Shown piece by piece: positions 1 through 6,325 of a stretch of DNA of 8,792 nt. This DNA comes from Bacilli bacterium. Lineage in GTDB: Bacteria; Bacillota_I; Bacilli_A; RF39; UBA660. The notes under the pieces were generated by a model that saw only the letters and a program-made list of their open reading frames with translations, did not search any database and was not told the origin of the DNA. The translations under genes and the position numbers were made by a program. Position 1 is the stretch's first letter, and every line of letters starts with the position of its first letter. The stretch spans positions 1 through 8,792 of the forward strand of contig JAEDJT010000049.1 in assembly GCA_016296185.1 (NCBI GenBank). The letters run 5' to 3'.

Positions 1-156
1 AAGTTTCCACTTGCACTATCCGTGTGCTTCCTATATTTCTATAGGCACTGACTATCTCTTCACTCAGGCTTGTCAAGCCTTCAACGTGTCCTCTATTTCC
101 AACTACGTATCAATAGTAATTGTACTTCCAATCTCACTTGGAATAGTCGATACAGC

Positions 157-888
157 TTATTTTATATCTTTATAGGATTGTCTAGTTACTATATTATATA
201 CTGTTGACCAAGCTACGTTTGGTGCATATTTTAACCAGACTTCTTTAGGACTTAATCCATTATCATAATCTAATCTCATTTGAATTACTTCTTCATCAGA
301 AAATTTTCTTTTATTATTTGCGGCTACCTCACTTGAATTAGCTTTTGCTTGATGAGAGTGCCAATATTTATTTTCTTCTGAATGGTATTCTGGATAAATA
401 TCTTTCCAAGTTTCAAACCACCAAATCTTTTGGAGTCCTCTTTTAGATATTTTATCTTTATATTCTTCATAAATTTGCTTAAATGGTATATGAGCATTAT
501 AACATTCTCTAATATAGATAACATCTTCTTTTGATAATAAAGCTCTACCATTTTTTTCGCCTTTTTGAGACCTATTAGGATTATTATCTCCACCTTCGGT
601 GGCATTATATCCATTTTTAAAACTGTCATAATATTGGATAAAATATTTTTCAAGGTCATCTAACATTTCTTTAGAGTATTCTTCATTAGAAATTTCTGCC
701 ACTACTTCATATGAAAAATTTTCTAATCCATATTTTCTAATAGCCTAATGAAATTGACTATTATAATCTTTGGCTTTTTCATTGAAAGCTGAAGATTTAT
801 GGGCATATTTTCTTTGCTCTAAATCAATACTTTGTCCAATATAAATTTTGTTATTTATTTTATTGGTATACTTATAAATTCCTATCAT
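157..888 (-). CDS. GIY-YIG homing endonuclease encoded in the intron, with internal TAG
   Basis: Predicted 243-residue endonuclease that would spread the host intron by cutting intronless topoisomerase alleles. ATG at 888 has AAAGGAGAT upstream. The N-terminal GIY-YIG domain (about residues 1-95) shows GIY at 3-5, YIG at 16-18, an Arg in the QRK stretch at 25-27, the AIRKYG motif at 49-54, and a Glu in LEKYFIQYY followed by NGYNATEGGDNN, as in the I-TevI family. Codon 48 is TAG (747-745), between H47 and A49 in an otherwise unbroken conserved motif. It is probably read as Gln. The C-terminal half holds two similar helix-turn-helix-like DNA-binding repeats: LSKEDVIYIRECY...WKDI and FSDEEVIQMRLDY...YKDI. 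Its ribosome binding site lies in a hairpin. If TAG were a true stop, the gene would be broken and translation could resume only at GTG 702, without the catalytic motif. Confidence 0.9.
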
Positions 889-894
889 TGCAGT

Positions 895-925
895 ATCTCC
901 TTTCTATATAAAATATGAAGGAGAT
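895..925 (-). promoter_or_regulatory. Hairpin hiding the endonuclease ribosome binding site
   Basis: ATCTCCTT (925-918) is perfectly complementary to AAGGAGAT (902-895), which is the Shine-Dalgarno sequence of the endonuclease gene starting at 888. An inner ATAT/ATAT pairing can extend the stem. In transcripts that run through the topoisomerase gene this would block translation of the endonuclease. The T4 td intron is known to keep I-TevI silent in long transcripts by the same kind of sequestration. I see no dedicated promoter for a shorter, unblocked transcript. Confidence 0.7.
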
Positions 926-1098
926 TTAGATTAGATTAATAACATTTGTCCTATTTTTGATATAAAATTTTGCCACGGGATTGACTTCACCTAAACATAT
1001 TTTGACATATATGTGTAATGGTCAGCTTTCCCCGTTAGCTGCGTTTCCGCAACCCCGCTGATAAACGGTAAAAAGGATTCGGGCAATAGTTTTCACTT

Positions 1099-2352
1099 AC
1101 CCTCAGTTACATAAATCTCACATTTTAGTCTATCCTTAGAATAGCAATCTGCAAGTTTACTATCAAATTTAAGAGCTTTTTCTTTCTTCTTAGCTTTTTC
1201 TCTTGTTGCTTCTCTTGCTTTCTTAGCAGCCTCTCTTGCTTTTCTTGCGGAAAGAGCCTTATCTGCAATTATCTTTATTTCTTTTTCGTTATTTTGAAAC
1301 CATATATTAAGATTTTCAGCAAGAGCTTGTAGTGATGATTTCATTTCAACTTTAGTTACAGTTGACTTAACCTGAGCATCATAGGATACACCTGCCGCAG
1401 TTAAATTAAATACTATATATGCTCCCTCTTGAATATCATCACCAGTAAGATTTTCATCTTTCTCTTTAAGCCATTTCTTCTCTCTAAAGAATTTATTAAA
1501 CTCTCTTGTAAGAATTGTCTTAATTTGTGTGATATGAGGTCCTTTTTCAGTTAATCCTGTATTTACATATGGTACAATAGTAGAAGAATACTTAGATGTA
1601 TAGGTCAATATAAAATCTAATTTTTCTTTACCTTGAGAAAAATTCATTTTAAAACGGTTTCTAAGCAATTCAGTATCTTTTACTGCATCAGTGACTAAAT
1701 CATCAATTCCATTTTTAGAATAGAAAGTTTCTTCTTTTCCATTATAATCAAGATGAATAGTTAGTCCTGCACAAAGACAAGAAATAGTCTTAAAGAGACT
1801 CCTTACTTTTTCAATTTCTACTTCTGTATGAGTAAAAAACTCTTCACTGGGTTGCCATTTAACCTTAGTTCCGGAGCTATGAGAAATTGTTCCTGTTTTT
1901 CTTTTGGAAAATTCTCCTTCTTTAAAGTAAATTTCTTCATATTGACCATCTCTATAGGTCATAACCTCCAGCCAATGTGAAAGATAGTTTGTTATTTTAC
2001 TACCTATTCCGAAGCTACCAAGAGAGGTTCCTTCATAAGTGCCATCTTCTCTATACTTACCCGATGTGTTAAGAACACTAAATGCAGCTTCCAATATAGT
2101 TTTTCCATCATCTCTAAAACTATTAGGAATAAAACCTTGTCCATAGTCAATAACTTCAACTACATCTTTGTAAATATTAACATCAATTCGATTACCGTGA
2201 CCTAATCTAAATTCATCCACAGCATTAGAGATTATTTCTACTAATAACTGTGTAGAATAAGTAGTATCACCTGCATATACACCAGGTCTTAGTCTTGTAA
2301 ATTCAAGAGGAGATAGCGATTCTATCGAATTTTCATTATATAATTTACCCAT
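1099..2352 (-). CDS. Type II DNA topoisomerase large (ATPase, GyrB-like) subunit, 5' exon
   Basis: The first 418 residues of a GyrB/ParE/T4 gp39-type subunit, the ATP-driven part of the enzyme that passes one DNA duplex through another. GHKL ATPase motifs are present: the N box EIISNAVDE (39-47), DYGQG (69-73) and the ATP lid GSFGIGSK (112-119). A transducer-domain QVK (327-329) stands where GyrB has QTK. A Lys/Ala/Arg-rich helix (about 365-395) leads to LADCYSKDRLKCEIYVTEG, the start of the Toprim domain. The next residues should be DSAGG, but the frame instead meets AAG TGA, because the group I intron begins right after codon 418 (GGT, 1101-1099). The rest of Toprim and the C-terminus lie left of the window. 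ATG at 2352 has AAAAGGAG, which overlaps the end of the upstream gene, so the two genes are probably co-transcribed from the promoter at 2647-2675. No internal TAG occurs. Confidence 0.95.
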
Positions 2353-2356
2353 TAAA

Positions 2357-2617
2357 TCACTCCTTTTCCTTATCTTTTAACGGTAACATACATACTATTT
2401 GAGCAGGAGATAAAACTAATAGCAACTTTTCTTTTGTTTGAAATACAACAGGTTCATTACTACAGTTACCTACATGAATTAACTTAGCTTCTGTGTTTAA
2501 AGTTGGGATGTCTTCTAACAAAGAACGACGGCTTCTTCTAACATAATTACAAAGTAAAGCATTTGGTATAAAATAATATACCTTATACCACTTATCTTCA
2601 TACCATCTATCCTGCAT
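2357..2617 (-). CDS. Hypothetical small protein upstream of the topoisomerase
   Basis: Codes for 86 residues that I do not recognise. The N-terminal third is rich in aromatic and basic residues (RWYEDKWYKVYYF, then RRSRRS). The rest looks like short beta strands with a hydrophobic stretch, LLLVLSPAQIVCMLPL, and a charged tail, KDKEKE. It has no signal peptide and no known catalytic motif. ATG at 2617 follows AAAGGAGAAA and lies about 30 bases downstream of a strong promoter. It ends in TGA 4 bases before the topoisomerase ATG, and the topoisomerase Shine-Dalgarno is inside its last codons, so the two are probably translationally coupled. A role linked to the topoisomerase is a guess from position only. 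Confidence 0.75.
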   Translation of the reverse strand: MQDRWYEDKWYKVYYFIPNALLCNYVRRSRRSLLEDIPTLNTEAKLIHVGNCSNEPVVFQTKEKLLLVLSPAQIVCMLPLKDKEKE

Positions 2618-2646
2618 ATTTTTCTCCTTTTATTTTTTATAATAAT

Positions 2647-2675
2647 ATTATATCATATTTTTTATTATTTTTCAA
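2647..2675 (-). promoter_or_regulatory. Sigma70-type promoter for the topoisomerase unit
   Basis: TTGAAA (2675-2670), a 17-base spacer, an extended -10 TG (2655-2654) and TATAAT (2652-2647). The -35 box overlaps the TGA stop of the phosphoesterase gene upstream. Transcription would start near 2640, just before the ribosome binding site of the 86-residue protein. Unlike four other promoters here it lacks the ATATATAG block after the -10. Confidence 0.85.
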
Positions 2676-3388
2676 TTTTGAGGAAAATATTCACCCAATT
2701 TTACAATTTGATTATACAAACAAGTACAATCATTAATGGTTTTATTTAAATGCAGGTGCCCGCAATACCAATGGTCAAACTCAATATATTGATTTAAATA
2801 TTTAAAATATTTACTTAATACATTATTATCAGGAGTCAGATTAGGAAAACACTGCTTAAAAAACCAATTAGGAGCGGCGTGAGTGATAATATAATCAACT
2901 TTATGATTATATTTATCTAAATTATCAAGTCCCTCATCTAATTCTCTTGTTATAGGTAGCTCTTGCGGCCACCAGTCTAAATACATCTTGCGGTGTTGCT
3001 TATCGTGGGATTCAGCGCCGCCAAAAGTAAAAATAGTATTTCCGTCAATATTAAAGATTTGTCCTCTCATTAGATGAATAACTTTTTTATTTATAAATTG
3101 GACAAAGCCCCCATTCCATTTTGAAATAGGATATTTATTTAATATATCAAAATTTTCGTGATTTCCATCAACAAAAAGAGTTGTAAAGGGTTTCTCCTTA
3201 AACCATTCAAGCCAATGTAAATCGTGTTTATAATAAGGTGAAGTTTCTGGGGACCAGATAAATCCAAAGTCGCCGCATATAATAACATAATCTTCTTCTG
3301 TTAAAATTAAATTATCTTTTTTGAGTGCTTTTGAAGTAAGTTTATTTATATCAATGCCGCCATGTGTATCACCTGTTAAATATATCAC
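2672..3388 (-). CDS. Calcineurin-like metallophosphoesterase (238 aa)
   Basis: Predicted metal-dependent phosphoesterase. The family motifs appear in order: GDTHG (6-10), GDFG (39-42), GNHEN (75-79), ITHAAP and GHLH near the C-terminus. These supply the Asp, Asn and His ligands for the two metal ions. The substrate cannot be read from the sequence; relatives act on phosphoproteins, nucleotides or cyclic nucleotides, and phage members are mostly uncharacterised. The start is placed at GTG 3388, with AAAGGAGA (3402-3395) 6 bases before it, giving the usual N-terminus MIYLTGDTHGG. The frame stays open to 3442, but that longer start would run through a hairpin, so it is rejected. The gene follows the hairpin after the holin gene, so it may depend on readthrough. 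It ends in TGA inside the next promoter. Confidence 0.9.
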   Translation of the reverse strand: MIYLTGDTHGGIDINKLTSKALKKDNLILTEEDYVIICGDFGFIWSPETSPYYKHDLHWLEWFKEKPFTTLFVDGNHENFDILNKYPISKWNGGFVQFINKKVIHLMRGQIFNIDGNTIFTFGGAESHDKQHRKMYLDWWPQELPITRELDEGLDNLDKYNHKVDYIITHAAPNWFFKQCFPNLTPDNNVLSKYFKYLNQYIEFDHWYCGHLHLNKTINDCTCLYNQIVKLGEYFPQN

Positions 3389-3408
3389 AATAATTCTCCT
3401 TTTAAAGA

Positions 3409-3440
3409 GAAAACCAAAAGATATATGTCTTTTGGTTTTC
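3409..3440 (-). terminator. Hairpin after the holin gene, probable leaky terminator
   Basis: A perfect 13-bp stem (GAAAACCAAAAGA with its complement, arms 3440-3428 and 3421-3409) and a 6-base loop, 9 bases after the holin stop codon. The following tract is only TCTTT, and the next gene's ribosome binding site begins 7 bases further on. It could be a weak terminator, an attenuator, or an mRNA-stabilising 3' end. Confidence 0.65.
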
Positions 3441-3448
3441 AATATTTA

Positions 3449-3829
3449 TTATTCTGTATTTTCTTTTTCTGGAGTATTCATATGAAGATACTCTTCTACG
3501 TTTTCTTTAGTCACAGGACCTTGTAAGATTTCCGCAAGATTTTCAAGAGCTTCATCAACGAGGTCGGCAAATAAGTCAAATGAAATTATCTTTGCTAGCC
3601 AAGGGAAAGTTTTTACAAAAGTAGAATATACTGCAGACAGCTTCATTTGTCCTGTTTTTGAACCAAGACATCTTTCTGCTTCTGCGACAGCTTGCAATAG
3701 CCACGCTTTAATACAAGCTACCTAGTCCTCAGTAGGTAACTTGAAAAATGAACAAATAGCAGTAATAATGCCAATTATAATTGAGAGTCCAATTAAAATT
3801 AGCCACCAATTTTCAACTACCCAATCCAT
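3449..3829 (-). CDS. Holin of the LL-H type, with internal TAG
   Basis: Small membrane protein (126 residues) predicted to make lesions in the cell membrane at the end of infection. One N-terminal membrane segment (about 7-28, WWLILIGLSIIIGIITAICSFF) is followed by KLPTED, then TAG at codon 36 (3724-3722). The cytosolic part contains IKAWLLQAVAEAERCLGSKTG and FPWLAKIISFDLFADLVDEAL. As I recall, LL-H-type holins of Firmicutes phages have this architecture, often with LPTEEQ at the TAG position, so Gln fits well. Without readthrough the membrane anchor is separated from the conserved domain. The restart at TTG 3697 has no good ribosome binding site. ATG at 3829 follows the previous stop (TAA 3833-3831) with one base between, so the two are coupled. 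Terminated by the hairpin at 3409-3440. No endolysin gene is visible here. Confidence 0.8.
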
Positions 3830-3830
3830 A

Positions 3831-4271
3831 TTATTTCACGTCCTTCTCTGCCTGCATCAAAGAAATTTTATTAAGAGTATTCTTTCTAGTCTCTATAAGA
3901 TTTCCTTGAGCTTTCTTTATATCTTCTTTTGCTTTTTTAAGAGTGTCATACTCTTCCTTCATTCTTGTAAGAAATTTATTGACCTGCTTATATTCCTCTG
4001 ATTCTACATTACATCTTTTAGTCTGTTGTAGCATAACAAGACAGTTTTCAATAGCCTTAATTTGATATCTTAAAAGTTTGAGCTTTTCATTATACATTTT
4101 CTGAATTGCTCTAAGTCTTGAAAGTCTTACTCCGAAAAATGTAGACTATTTAGTTTCCTCAGGGTGACACAGCGCTTCGCCCATAAAAGTTCCATATTTA
4201 TTGGTGAAACCATATACTGAACGACCAGTATCTCCGTAAAATTCTGCGATTATCTTTTCATTGATTCTCAT
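3831..4271 (-). CDS. Hypothetical coiled-coil protein with internal TAG
   Basis: Codes for 146 residues with no family I recognise. ATG at 4271 follows AAAGGAG, which begins directly after the upstream gene's TAA. Residues 1-41 are mixed (MRINEKIIAEFYGDTGRSVYG...). Codon 42 is TAG (4148-4146), between ETK and STFFGVRLSRL. From about residue 45 to the end the protein is rich in Lys, Glu, Gln and Leu and looks like a long coiled coil. Read as a normal stop, TAG would leave a 41-residue peptide plus an open frame whose first good start (ATG 4097) lacks a clear ribosome binding site. Readthrough gives one protein filling the space between its neighbours. It lies directly upstream of the holin in the same operon; a lysis-related role such as a regulator or spanin-like partner is only a possibility, and no lipobox or signal peptide is seen. 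Confidence 0.75.
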
Positions 4272-4282
4272 AATAAACTCCT

Positions 4283-4849
4283 TTATATAAATTTCTTACA
4301 CTCGGACATTTTTTCCTTAATTTCATCAATAATTGTTCCTATTTCAATAGGCTTGCAATTATGACTATCTACACCTACGTGATACATATTAGGTCTATCC
4401 ACATAAAAGTTATTCTTCTGATGCGTATGACCATAAAGATTTATAAGAATTGCCTTGAGCGGCTTATCTCCATCATCAAGATTTGCAGTAATAGTAGGAT
4501 AATGAGACAAATAAAAATTATATCCTTCCGCCTTAATATATTCGGCATTTGATACCTTTACTACATTATAACAAGATTCATAGAGTGGGATTCGGTTAAC
4601 TGTATCGTGATTTCCTCTTATGATATGAATATGACCTCTTAACTGCTTCAAGCACTTAAGTCCTTGAGTATTATCTCCAAGCATAATATCTCCAAGAACA
4701 TAGCAATCGTCATTTTCATCAATCATAGAGTTCCAATTTCGAATAATAGTTTCATTCATTTCTGAAACTGACTTAAAACCTCTTTCAGCCCAAATAAACT
4801 CTCTATCGTGGCAAAAATGAAGGTCACTTGTAAAATAAAGTCTATTCAT
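4283..4849 (-). CDS. Calcineurin-like metallophosphoesterase (188 aa)
   Basis: A second predicted metal-dependent phosphoesterase, distinct from the one at 2672-3388. Motifs: SDLHFCH (about 8-14), GDI, RGNHD, LSHYP and GHTH, with typical spacing for the small phage-borne members of the superfamily. The substrate is unknown. The start is set at ATG 4849, because TAA of the upstream gene and this ATG share one base (TAATG), a classic coupling arrangement; a GGCAGG-type ribosome binding site lies within the upstream gene. A longer start at 4876 would add MGKGRQYNI and overlap that gene; it is less likely. The TAA stop runs straight into the AGGAG of the next gene. No internal TAG. Confidence 0.9.
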   Translation of the reverse strand: MNRLYFTSDLHFCHDREFIWAERGFKSVSEMNETIIRNWNSMIDENDDCYVLGDIMLGDNTQGLKCLKQLRGHIHIIRGNHDTVNRIPLYESCYNVVKVSNAEYIKAEGYNFYLSHYPTITANLDDGDKPLKAILINLYGHTHQKNNFYVDRPNMYHVGVDSHNCKPIEIGTIIDEIKEKMSECKKFI

Positions 4850-5280
4850 TATATTATATTGCCTGCCTTTTCCCAAAAATTATTTTTCTTTGAACAAAAT
4901 AAATTATTAAATAAATCATTATTGTATGTAATTTTTCCTATAGCTTCGAATATAGAAGCATTTATTTCTGAAAGAGTAGATTTTTCTTCTGTTGGTGAAT
5001 ATATTAAATAATATTTGCAATCATTTAATAAATTTTTCTAATATTTTTCAATATTTAGTTTATTAGAACTATCCAAAATAAAGAAATTCCTATCTATATT
5101 TTTTTTACAAAGTGTATGTATAATTGGAAAAGAACGATCTCTTAGAGTATTTTTATTTATATAAACATTCTCAAACATAGGGTTTATATCTTTTCCCCAT
5201 TTATCAATATGTTTTAATAAATATCTATCTACATTTTTATTTCTAATAGATATGATAATAATATTCAATGACCAGACCAC
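4849..5280 (-). CDS. Hypothetical protein, first gene of the holin operon, with internal TAG
   Basis: Codes for up to 143 residues that I do not recognise. It begins with a beta strand, LNIIIISIRNKNVDRYLL, then HIDKWGKDINPMFENVYINKN, and ends in NNLFCSKKNNFWEKAGNII. Codon 81 is TAG (5040-5038). Readthrough carries the frame on to a TAA (4851-4849) that overlaps the next gene's ATG by one base, which is strong evidence that the TAG is read as an amino acid. The start may be GTG 5280, or TTG 5268 preceded by AAGGTGG at better spacing; I keep the longer form. It lies just downstream of the best promoter in the window. Without readthrough, about 190 bases of this compact genome would be empty. 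Confidence 0.75.
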
Positions 5281-5307
5281 CTTGCCTTTTTTAACTTAAC
5301 TATATAT

Positions 5308-5336
5308 ATTATAACACAAAATTTTTTAGTTGTCAA
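5308..5336 (-). promoter_or_regulatory. Consensus promoter of the holin operon
   Basis: Perfect TTGACA (5336-5331), 17-base spacer with TG one base before the -10, and TATAAT (5313-5308), continuing as ATATATAG. The promoter is flanked by TTAACTT and AAGTTAA, an inverted pair that could be a protein-binding site. No hairpin terminator separates it from the kinase gene, which ends at 5358. Confidence 0.9.
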
Positions 5337-5357
5337 GTTAAGAATTTTACCCTAGAC

Positions 5358-5879
5358 TTAGATATAATACACCTTAGCGTATTTCATATCAGTAGCTTCA
5401 GGAAAAATTAAAGAATTGCTCATAGAAATAATAGTCTGTCTTGGTACAAGCTGTCTATCTTTTCTTTTAGCATTTCTTGACAAACATTCTTCAAGAGGAG
5501 TATCCATACAGATAACCGCAACCCGATATCCGCAAACGTGCTTATCGAGGTTGCTCTTCTGACAATCAAGAACTCCAGACAATAACTTCATTCTTGACTT
5601 TTCGTTTAAATGAGTGGCATCCGCAAAAACATCTTTGCCTACTTTAAGACCATCAAAAATTTCCTGTGTAAATTTCTTGAATACTTCATTTTCTTTTGCA
5701 AAATAGTCATCTGTATCAGAGAGTAATGAAAAGCGAATTGCGTCTCTTGATACAACAGTATAACCACAGCGGGATGTGGTAAACTCGTGTGCCCGCCGCT
5801 TCAAAAATGTTGACTTACCTGACCCAGGCAGTCCAACCATAATAAATAAAGTAGGTTCATATGCATTATAATAACTCAT
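5358..5879 (-). CDS. Polynucleotide kinase-like P-loop kinase
   Basis: Predicted ATP-dependent kinase of 173 residues resembling the kinase domain of T4 Pnk. The Walker A loop is GLPGSGKST (16-24). SRDAIR (44-49) supplies an Asp matching the general base in the NRDD motif of Pnk. DATHLNEKSR (87-96) follows, then a lid with LSRNAKRKDR (133-142). The phosphatase domain that follows the kinase in T4 Pnk is absent, and the length fits a kinase-only protein. It would place a 5'-phosphate on RNA or DNA ends, ready for the RNA ligase encoded at 7143-8330. ATG 5879 overlaps the TGA of the zinc-protein gene (ATGA), so the two are translationally coupled. The nucleic-acid substrate is inferred; other AAA_33-type kinases share these motifs. 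No internal TAG. Confidence 0.8.
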   Translation of the reverse strand: MSYYNAYEPTLFIMVGLPGSGKSTFLKRRAHEFTTSRCGYTVVSRDAIRFSLLSDTDDYFAKENEVFKKFTQEIFDGLKVGKDVFADATHLNEKSRMKLLSGVLDCQKSNLDKHVCGYRVAVICMDTPLEECLSRNAKRKDRQLVPRQTIISMSNSLIFPEATDMKYAKVYYI

Positions 5880-6220
5880 AAATCACATTCCTCCACATTC
5901 TTAATCATTTTTGCGTTCCAACATCTTCCATTAACATTATTAAAACATTCTTTATTACAGAAAGGTAAATCTTTAATTGGAACTCTTTCTCCATTTACAA
6001 ATCTACCTCTTGAAAATTCATCATAAAAATCCTGATATGTATAACTACCTCTTGAAGTGATTTCAACGTGATTTACCTCTTTTTGACAATGAGGGCAAAA
6101 TAATACTTTTAAGTGTCCTCCTTCTCTAAAGTTACCCTTAAAACGGGGGAGCGGAATGCCTCGTCTTCCGCATTCTGTGCAATAAAATTCACTAATTTTC
6201 ATTGTGCAAGCTCTTGCCAT
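5876..6220 (-). CDS. Zinc-binding protein coupled to the kinase
   Basis: Codes for 114 residues of unknown function. Two CxxC pairs (C14/C17 and C42/C45) suggest a zinc ribbon. A second cluster at the C-terminus (C88, C92, C100, C112, within CNKECFNNVNGRCWNAK) could bind another metal. The middle is basic and could contact nucleic acid. The start is taken as ATG 6220 after GAAAGAAG; the frame is open to TTG 6229, and ATG 6202 is also possible. It is the first gene after the promoter at 6258-6286, and it overlaps the kinase gene by 4 bases, so the two proteins are made together and may act together. A role in RNA end processing is inference from context. Confidence 0.8.
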   Translation of the reverse strand: MARACTMKISEFYCTECGRRGIPLPRFKGNFREGGHLKVLFCPHCQKEVNHVEITSRGSYTYQDFYDEFSRGRFVNGERVPIKDLPFCNKECFNNVNGRCWNAKMIKNVEECDL

Positions 6221-6257
6221 TACAACCAACTTCTTTCTTTTTAATTTTTCTATATAT

Positions 6258-6286
6258 ATTATATCATAATTTTATAAAAATATCAA
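6258..6286 (-). promoter_or_regulatory. Promoter of the zinc protein-kinase unit
   Basis: TTGATA (6286-6281), a 17-base spacer ending in TGA, and TATAAT (6263-6258), followed by ATATATAGAAAA. The -35 box begins directly after the palindromic terminator of the preceding gene. Confidence 0.9.
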
Positions 6287-6320
6287 AAAAGAGCTTTATA
6301 TGTACATATAAAGCTCTTTT
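6287..6320 (-). terminator. Perfect 34-bp palindrome, rho-independent terminator
   Basis: The 34 bases are identical to their reverse complement, centred on TGTACA (6301-6306). Both arms contain GAGCTTTATA, with AAAA on one side and TTTT on the other. It starts 5 bases after the membrane protein's stop codon and is followed by a T run, so it should stop minus-strand transcription and could also act on the other strand. Confidence 0.9.
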
Positions 6321-6325
6321 ATCTT

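Larger units (their letters stand above)
1..1098 (-). ncRNA. Group I intron (td-like, subgroup IA), 3' end outside window
   Basis: Self-splicing intron that interrupts the topoisomerase gene. The upstream exon ends in GGGT (1102-1099). This pairs with GCCC at 1084-1081 to give P1, with the required U.G pair at the splice site (1099 with 1084). Next come a GAAA-capped hairpin (arms 1038-1043 and 1048-1053) and the strings AACGGGGAA (1036-1028) and CAATCCCGTG (983-974), which pair through ACGGG/CCCGT. As I remember it, the phage T4 td intron has the same two strings. After the endonuclease gene come GACTAT (148-143) and ATAGTC (55-50), which form P7. Between them lie hairpins at 146-129 (TTCCAA/TTGGAA) and at the GGCTT/AAGCC P8-like stem. 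A P9-like stem with a GAAA loop is at 45-30. The endonuclease gene sits between the P4-P6 region and P7, as in td. Splicing restores the frame; without it translation ends two codons into the intron. The 3' splice site lies before position 1. Confidence 0.9.

Noticed and set aside
745..747. Broken (pseudogene) endonuclease due to the TAG
   Set aside because: The frame is intact on both sides with all family motifs, and three other genes show the same single TAG pattern. Four separate amber mutations with no other damage are unlikely.
1093..1095. TGA as the true end of the topoisomerase-like protein
   Set aside because: The protein would stop in the middle of the Toprim motif at EG. Exact P1 pairing at this point and downstream intron core elements show that the TGA lies inside an intron.
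1..1098. Intein instead of an intron
   Set aside because: The insert has a stop codon two codons after the junction and a separate ribosome binding site for the endonuclease, so it cannot be translated as one protein with the exon.
3389..3442. Longer N-terminus of the 238-residue phosphoesterase
   Set aside because: The extra codons run through the 13-bp hairpin. The family starts with the MIYLTGDTHGG strand, and a ribosome binding site precedes GTG 3388.
3741..4001. Plus-strand open frame of 86 codons across the holin and coiled-coil genes
   Set aside because: It lies opposite two coupled minus-strand genes and encodes a low-complexity sequence without family features.
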